A stretch of 64,000 nt of DNA from Burkholderia oklahomensis C6786 (GTDB lineage Bacteria > Pseudomonadota > Gammaproteobacteria > Burkholderiales > Burkholderiaceae), in NCBI RefSeq assembly GCF_000959365.1, contig NZ_CP009555.1:1798001-1862000 (forward strand), in the 5' to 3' direction. The position numbers and the translations under genes were made by a program. Under the pieces are notes generated by a model. That model did no database searches. It worked only from the letters and a program-made list of their open reading frames with translations, and had not been told where the DNA came from. Position 1 is the first letter of the stretch, and every line of letters begins with the position of its first letter. Below, piece after piece: positions 60,584 through 64,000 of the stretch.

Positions 60584-61659
60584 TGATGAACGACGACGAG
60601 ATTCAAGCATGGGTTGCTGACCCCAAGCGCGCCGGTACGTTGCCCTTTGCGGCATTCGAGCCGCGCTATCCACACAAAGGCGTTGGCGCCGCGCTGGCGG
60701 TGCGCGGAGTGCTGTATTTCAGGGGGGGATATTCAAGCGAAGTTCGTCGCGAAATTGCGGCGTGTTTCGACCAGTATAACGAGGTGACAAGCGGCGCTTT
60801 GCTCTGGTTTTTTCAGGAGGGAAAGCGTGCGGTATCGATCGCCAAGGCTTCTACGTTGGCGACGCTGGGAGCGAGGCTAAGCGAAGATCAACCGTTCACG
60901 TTCGCGTTCACAAGTGGAGATAGCACGCGCGAAGCGGGCATGTACGGATTCGATGCGTTCTGTCTTGAGAAGTGGCAAGCGGCGCTGGGGACGAGAGGGC
61001 TCGACGTGCTGTCTTTCTCATTGCCCGTACCTGTCGCCAAGGCTGATCCCGATCTTCTGCCGAGGCTGTTTGCAGAATTCGCCCGGCATCTCAACGCGAT
61101 TCACGGACATGCTGGTTACGCGGTGAATTTGCCGCCTACGGCGCGCGAAGAGAACGAGAGCAGCGAGTATTTCATGTCGAATCGACTCGGTCCGGGCCTC
61201 GACGTGGGCGATCCTTTTGCAACTGAGGTCCGAAGCCTGATCGACAACATCAAGACTGTCGACTGGCTGACGCTGATCAGCGCTTCGATGGTCGATCGTG
61301 TTGGCGGCGTGAGCGCGCTGAAATCCGAGTTGCCGATGGATTGGTATCGGCTGACGCCCTGCTCGGAGGGCTTGCTCATACGAGCTGGAGTTTTGCCTGC
61401 TGCGGGCGTGAATTCAGGCGGCGACAAGCCAATCGGTCCGCCGCCCGCGTACGTCGTGCTGAATGCGGCGCTTCACCGCCTTATCCCTGATACCGTCTCC
61501 ATTCTTCAACGTGGAACTGTGAACGGCGACGCTCCGGTTTTCAACTCGAGGACGAGCAGCAATGCGTGGCTTCGGCGGTTCGATGTTTCCAGCGACGAAC
61601 TGTTGGCCGCGAAAGCGGCGGTCCTCGATACGCCGAGACTCCCTCACTCATCACGATAG
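60583..61659 (+). CDS. DUF3396-family type VI immunity protein
   Basis: A 358-residue cytoplasmic protein. It shows the DUF3396 pattern: AVRGVLYFRGGYSSEVRREIAACFDQY, FAFTSGDSTREAGMYGFDAFCLEKWQAALGTRGLDVLSFSLPV, FMSNRLGPGLDVGDP and DWLTLISASMVDRVGG. DUF3396 proteins are the usual immunity partners of T6SS DNase and lipase effectors in Burkholderia. It starts at the stop codon of the nuclease gene, so it is translated right after the toxin. Either of two adjacent ATGs (60583, 60586) may start it. Confidence 0.82.
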   Translation: MMNDDEIQAWVADPKRAGTLPFAAFEPRYPHKGVGAALAVRGVLYFRGGYSSEVRREIAACFDQYNEVTSGALLWFFQEGKRAVSIAKASTLATLGARLSEDQPFTFAFTSGDSTREAGMYGFDAFCLEKWQAALGTRGLDVLSFSLPVPVAKADPDLLPRLFAEFARHLNAIHGHAGYAVNLPPTAREENESSEYFMSNRLGPGLDVGDPFATEVRSLIDNIKTVDWLTLISASMVDRVGGVSALKSELPMDWYRLTPCSEGLLIRAGVLPAAGVNSGGDKPIGPPPAYVVLNAALHRLIPDTVSILQRGTVNGDAPVFNSRTSSNAWLRRFDVSSDELLAAKAAVLDTPRLPHSSR

Positions 61660-61778
61660 CTGGCGCGAGCCTGCACGGCTCACATTTGCTTGATCCACTG
61701 TGGGTTCGTGATTATCATTTCACTGTGCCTGAAACAACAGGCACCCGGATTGGCGTCTGGAAATGCACAAGGCGGGCG

Positions 61779-61801
61779 ACCGCCGAAAGGCGGTATTTTT
61801 T
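61779..61801 (+). terminator. Rho-independent terminator after the T6SS cassette
   Basis: A perfect ACCGCC/GGCGGT stem with GAAA tetraloop followed by ATTTTTT, 120 bases after the immunity gene stop. Confidence 0.9.
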
Positions 61802-61959
61802 CGCCTGCACGTCATGTGCCGCTTATGGTCGGGCCTTGACGGGGGAGCCCTCGGGCTCGCCGGTTCCTTGTGCTCCGGTACGCCAACCTTGTCTTGTGCC
61901 CGGCCACCCCATTTGGCGTTGGGGCCCGGGTCACCATACCCGCACAAGGAGCCCGCAAC
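61802..61959 (+). other. GC-rich structured leader upstream of two small genes
   Basis: No gene, but strong base-pairing words: GAGCCC/GGGCTC separated by two bases (61846-61859) and GGCCACCCC / GGGGCCCGGG nearby, plus CGGTTCC...CTCCGG. The leader ends in acaaggag before the ATG at 61960. The look is that of conserved phage/island leaders that hold an antisense or attenuator RNA (C4-type RNAs are one precedent). I cannot fold or compare it here. Confidence 0.35.
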
Positions 61960-62133
61960 ATGCAAGAAGTTGTCGCTCATCCTGAGCCTTCGCAATCCCC
62001 CCTTGAGATTATCCGCGCGGCTATACGTGCCGCCGCAGTTGCGCCGTCGGATCGAGCTGCCCTCGATACGTGCGGAGACGCGCTGCGCCTTTTGGCAGCT
62101 ATTGCCACGAGGAGCGGGAGGGCTGATGCATAA
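61960..62133 (+). CDS. Small hypothetical protein of phage/island type
   Basis: A 57-residue frame after acaaggag: MQEVVAHPEPSQSPLEIIRA, then AIRAAAVAPSDRAALDTCGD and ALRLLAAIATRSGRADA. It is helical and lacks a known motif. It overlaps the next small gene by eight bases, and the pair follows the structured leader. Function unknown. Confidence 0.6.
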   Translation: MQEVVAHPEPSQSPLEIIRAAIRAAAVAPSDRAALDTCGDALRLLAAIATRSGRADA

Positions 62134-62395
62134 GTCCTTTTCCAGTCCACTCGACGTCGCAATGATCAGCGTGGAGCGCCTGAGCGCGCTGGCGGGCCTG
62201 CTGGCGATTGAAGATGTCGTCTCCGCATTTGCTAACTTGTCGCCACTCGCGCAGGTGGCGCTTTTCGGCACATTTGAGTCCGGGTTGGTCGAAGTCCGTA
62301 CGGCCTTGTTGCAGATGGCGGAAAACGGCGTCGATCACGGTCACGGAACGGTGTGCGCATCTGTCGCAGGACCAGGGATGAGCGGCCGTCCATAA
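62126..62395 (+). CDS. Small hypothetical protein, partner of the preceding gene
   Basis: An 89-residue frame: HKSFSSPLDVAMISVERLSALAGLLAIEDVVSAFANLSPLAQVALFGTFESGLVEVRTALLQMAENG. It is helical and neutral, without signal or membrane helix. It begins before the stop of the upstream gene behind GGAGCGGGAGGG, so the two are translated together. Function unknown. Confidence 0.6.
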   Translation: MHKSFSSPLDVAMISVERLSALAGLLAIEDVVSAFANLSPLAQVALFGTFESGLVEVRTALLQMAENGVDHGHGTVCASVAGPGMSGRP

Positions 62396-62505
62396 GCTAT
62401 TGCCATTCTGAACAGCGGCGGGTTCCTGCATGTGCGGGCGTACACAGTCGCGTAACCTCGGCCCGATGCCACATTTACAACAATTTCCTTGGTCTTGTGC
62501 CAAAG

Positions 62506-62523
62506 TGGCGCCACAATGGCGCC
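62506..62523. promoter_or_regulatory. Twin TGGCGCC operator-like repeat before the RHH gene
   Basis: TGGCGCC occurs at 62506-62512 and 62517-62523, 11 bp apart (one helical turn), and ends one base before the ATG of the ribbon-helix-helix gene. Each unit contains the palindrome GGCGCC. Spacing and position suit cooperative binding of an RHH repressor to its own promoter. No ribosome site is visible between it and the ATG. Confidence 0.55.
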
Positions 62524-62524
62524 T

Positions 62525-62731
62525 ATGAAAGCCGCCCGCAGAGACCCTATCGCGCTTGAGCGTATCAATTTGCGCCTCGCCCCCGAGGTGCTAGAGGCCA
62601 TTGATGTCGAGTGCTCGCGCCGGGCCGGCAACGTTTCGCGCAACACATGGATTACAGAAGCCGTGACTGAAAAATTGGCACGTCATAGCGCTGCCTTGCG
62701 CTCGGCGAATGCGGAGGGAACCGATGTATAG
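62525..62731 (+). CDS. Ribbon-helix-helix (CopG/Arc-like) DNA-binding protein
   Basis: A 68-residue protein. The RHH core is LERINLRLAPEVLEAIDVECSRRAGNVSRNTWITEAVTEKLARH: one beta strand followed by two helices. It overlaps the methyltransferase gene by eight bases, so it likely controls expression of the modification genes. The twin TGGCGCC repeats just upstream are a candidate target. The missing ribosome site leaves the start a little uncertain. Confidence 0.72.
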   Translation: MKAARRDPIALERINLRLAPEVLEAIDVECSRRAGNVSRNTWITEAVTEKLARHSAALRSANAEGTDV

Positions 62732-63872
62732 CTTCTATGAATTTTTTGCAGGCGGGGGTATGGCGCGCGCCGGCCTAGGTTCCGACTGGGAGTGTCAATT
62801 TGCCAATGATTTCGATTCCAAGAAAGCGATCAGCTATGCTGCGAACTGGGGTGACGATCATTTAAATTCGGACGATGTGGCGGCACTGAGTACAGCGGAT
62901 TTGCCGGGTCATGTTGATCTCGCCTGGGCTTCTTTTCCCTGCCAAGATCTTTCTCTAGCCGGTGCCGGTGCTGGCCTCAAGGGTGATCGCTCCGGCACTT
63001 TCAGGCCGTTCTGGAAACTCGTGAAGGCCTTGGGTGAAGAGGATCGTGCGCCACGCATGGTCGTGCTCGAAAACGTATGCGGTGCCCTTAGCTCGCACGA
63101 CGGCAAGGATTTCGCCGCTATTAGTGCTGCTTTGTCCAACGGTGGTTATCGATTTGGTGCCGTTGTGATGAACGCGATTCATTTCTTGCCGCAATCTCGA
63201 CCGCGACTGTTCGTCATTGGAGTGCGCAAGTCTTTTCCGGTACCTCGCAATTTGATTGCTGGTGGTCCGGATGGAGAGTGGCATCCCCCCGCACTGGTTG
63301 AAGCGTACGGCAAATTGTCGAAGCGCTCTCAAAGCTCGTGGGTATGGTGGAACGTACCGGCGCCGCCGGTGCGCACGTCGATCTTCGCTGACTTGGTGGA
63401 GGATGAGCCGCACGGAGTTACTTGGCATACGGCCGGAGAAACCGAAAGACTGCTTGAGCTGATGAATCCACTCAATCGAGCAAAAGTTGAGGTGGCCAAA
63501 AAGGCCAGACGCCGTATGGTTGGTACAATTTATAGACGCACTCGTGCGGATGGTCCCAAGGGGCAAAAGACGCAAAGGGCCGAAATCCGCTTTGATGACG
63601 TGGCCGGTTGCCTGCGTACGCCTACCGGCGGCTCTAGCCGCCAAACTATCATGGTGATCGACGGCGAGAGCGTTCGTTCGCGCCTCTTGTCGCCTCGTGA
63701 AGCTGCCCGCCTAATGGGATTGCCTGATACCTATCTTTTGCCTGCAAATTACAACGATGCCTATCATCTGGCCGGTGATGGTGTAGTTGTACCGGTTGTT
63801 CGGTTTTTGGCGGAACACATTCTGGAACCTTTGTTGTCTGCAACCTTGGCGATTGAGAGGAAGGCCGCGTAA
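62724..63872 (+). CDS. DNA cytosine-C5 methyltransferase
   Basis: A 382-residue Dcm-type enzyme. Motif I is FYEFFAGGGMARAGLG (4-19), motif IV SFPCQDLSLAGAG with catalytic Cys73, motif VI VVLENVCGAL, motif VIII QSRPRLFVIGV (157-167), and motifs IX-X RLLSPREAARLMGLPD and HLAGDGVVVPVVRFLAEHI near the end. The target-recognition region (about 200-300) shows no assignable specificity. The stop overlaps the next gene's start, so the two form a module, most likely a restriction-modification pair. Confidence 0.93.
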   Translation: MYSFYEFFAGGGMARAGLGSDWECQFANDFDSKKAISYAANWGDDHLNSDDVAALSTADLPGHVDLAWASFPCQDLSLAGAGAGLKGDRSGTFRPFWKLVKALGEEDRAPRMVVLENVCGALSSHDGKDFAAISAALSNGGYRFGAVVMNAIHFLPQSRPRLFVIGVRKSFPVPRNLIAGGPDGEWHPPALVEAYGKLSKRSQSSWVWWNVPAPPVRTSIFADLVEDEPHGVTWHTAGETERLLELMNPLNRAKVEVAKKARRRMVGTIYRRTRADGPKGQKTQRAEIRFDDVAGCLRTPTGGSSRQTIMVIDGESVRSRLLSPREAARLMGLPDTYLLPANYNDAYHLAGDGVVVPVVRFLAEHILEPLLSATLAIERKAA

Positions 63873-64000
63873 TGGCTGATCTGCAAGAAGCTTTACGTAC
63901 CTTCAGCAAGGGACGGAAATTCGGAGGAAAAGGCCCGCTCTGCGTAGCTTTGGTTATCACCCAACATGCTAGGAAAATGGGGTTGCCTCTCGACCCAGAC
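63872..64000 (+). CDS. Start of a DUF4928-like protein, partner of the methyltransferase (truncated by window)
   Basis: Only the first 43 codons are present: MADLQEALRTFSKGRKFGGK then GPLCVALVITQHARKMGLPL DPD. The ATG overlaps the methyltransferase stop (TAATG). From memory this start resembles DUF4928 proteins, which are commonly encoded directly after C5 methyltransferases and may be the cognate restriction enzyme. That identification rests on a short stretch and is tentative. Confidence 0.45.
   Translation, partial: MADLQEALRTFSKGRKFGGKGPLCVALVITQHARKMGLPLDPD

Noticed and set aside
61763..62125. Upstream extension of the small gene at 62126
   Set aside because: The frame runs through the terminator and the structured leader and lacks a ribosome site; the start at 62126 has one.

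Overview
The window is chromosomal DNA of a Burkholderia, most likely of the pseudomallei/thailandensis/oklahomensis group. The reasons are the very high GC content with GC-rich third codon positions, the close-packed housekeeping genes, the gcvT-gcvH-gcvP operon behind a tandem glycine riboswitch, a shell-less eat-eutB-eutC ethanolamine locus, and a tRNA-anchored island carrying a Burkholderia-style filamentous prophage. The genus is inferred from gene content; no database was searched.

Bases 1-43849 are ordinary core and accessory chromosome. In order they hold a LivJ-type binding protein; an AidB-like acyl-CoA dehydrogenase with an acyl-CoA ligase and a divergent TetR regulator; an aminotransferase, an amino-acid binding protein and a frameshifted FAD-linked oxidase; a PadR regulator; a CadR-CadA metal-efflux locus with a zinc-ribbon protein; a membrane protein with mechanosensitive-channel-type TM repeats; gene remnants; an acyltransferase; ethanolamine use (eat, eutB, eutC, aldehyde dehydrogenase, EutR-like regulator); a GT9 glycosyltransferase; an acetolactate-synthase-like TPP enzyme; serine deaminase; an alginate-lyase-like protein; the glycine cleavage operon; a small lipoprotein; a Gfo/Idh/MocA oxidoreductase; an SGNH hydrolase; a Rep-type helicase; and a diheme cytochrome c.

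From the tRNA-Arg(CCG) gene at 43850 the character changes. A 17-base piece of the tRNA anticodon arm recurs at 56729 and a 14-base piece at 59190, cutting the region into cassettes. Cassette 1 (43873-56745) is a filamentous prophage. It holds a repressor, a decayed second rep gene, an ssDNA-binding protein, major coat, minor coats, a TspB-like attachment protein, a DUF2523 protein, Zot, secretin, Rep and tyrosine integrase. Its right end carries a broken HigB toxin with intact HigA and an AT-rich DUF262 plus HEPN gene pair that looks like a defence module. Cassette 2 (56746-59189) holds two overlapping genes of unknown function for exported or membrane-anchored proteins. The stretch after 59203 starts with a type VI secretion cassette (PAAR, VRR-NUC nuclease, DUF3396 immunity), followed by small phage/plasmid-like genes, a ribbon-helix-helix protein, a C5 cytosine methyltransferase and the start of a DUF4928-like gene that runs off the window.

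Repeats worth noting are 23 copies of a 7-bp unit beside the glycine riboswitch, three 49-bp units between gcvH and gcvP, and a short GC-rich array beside an ogt remnant.
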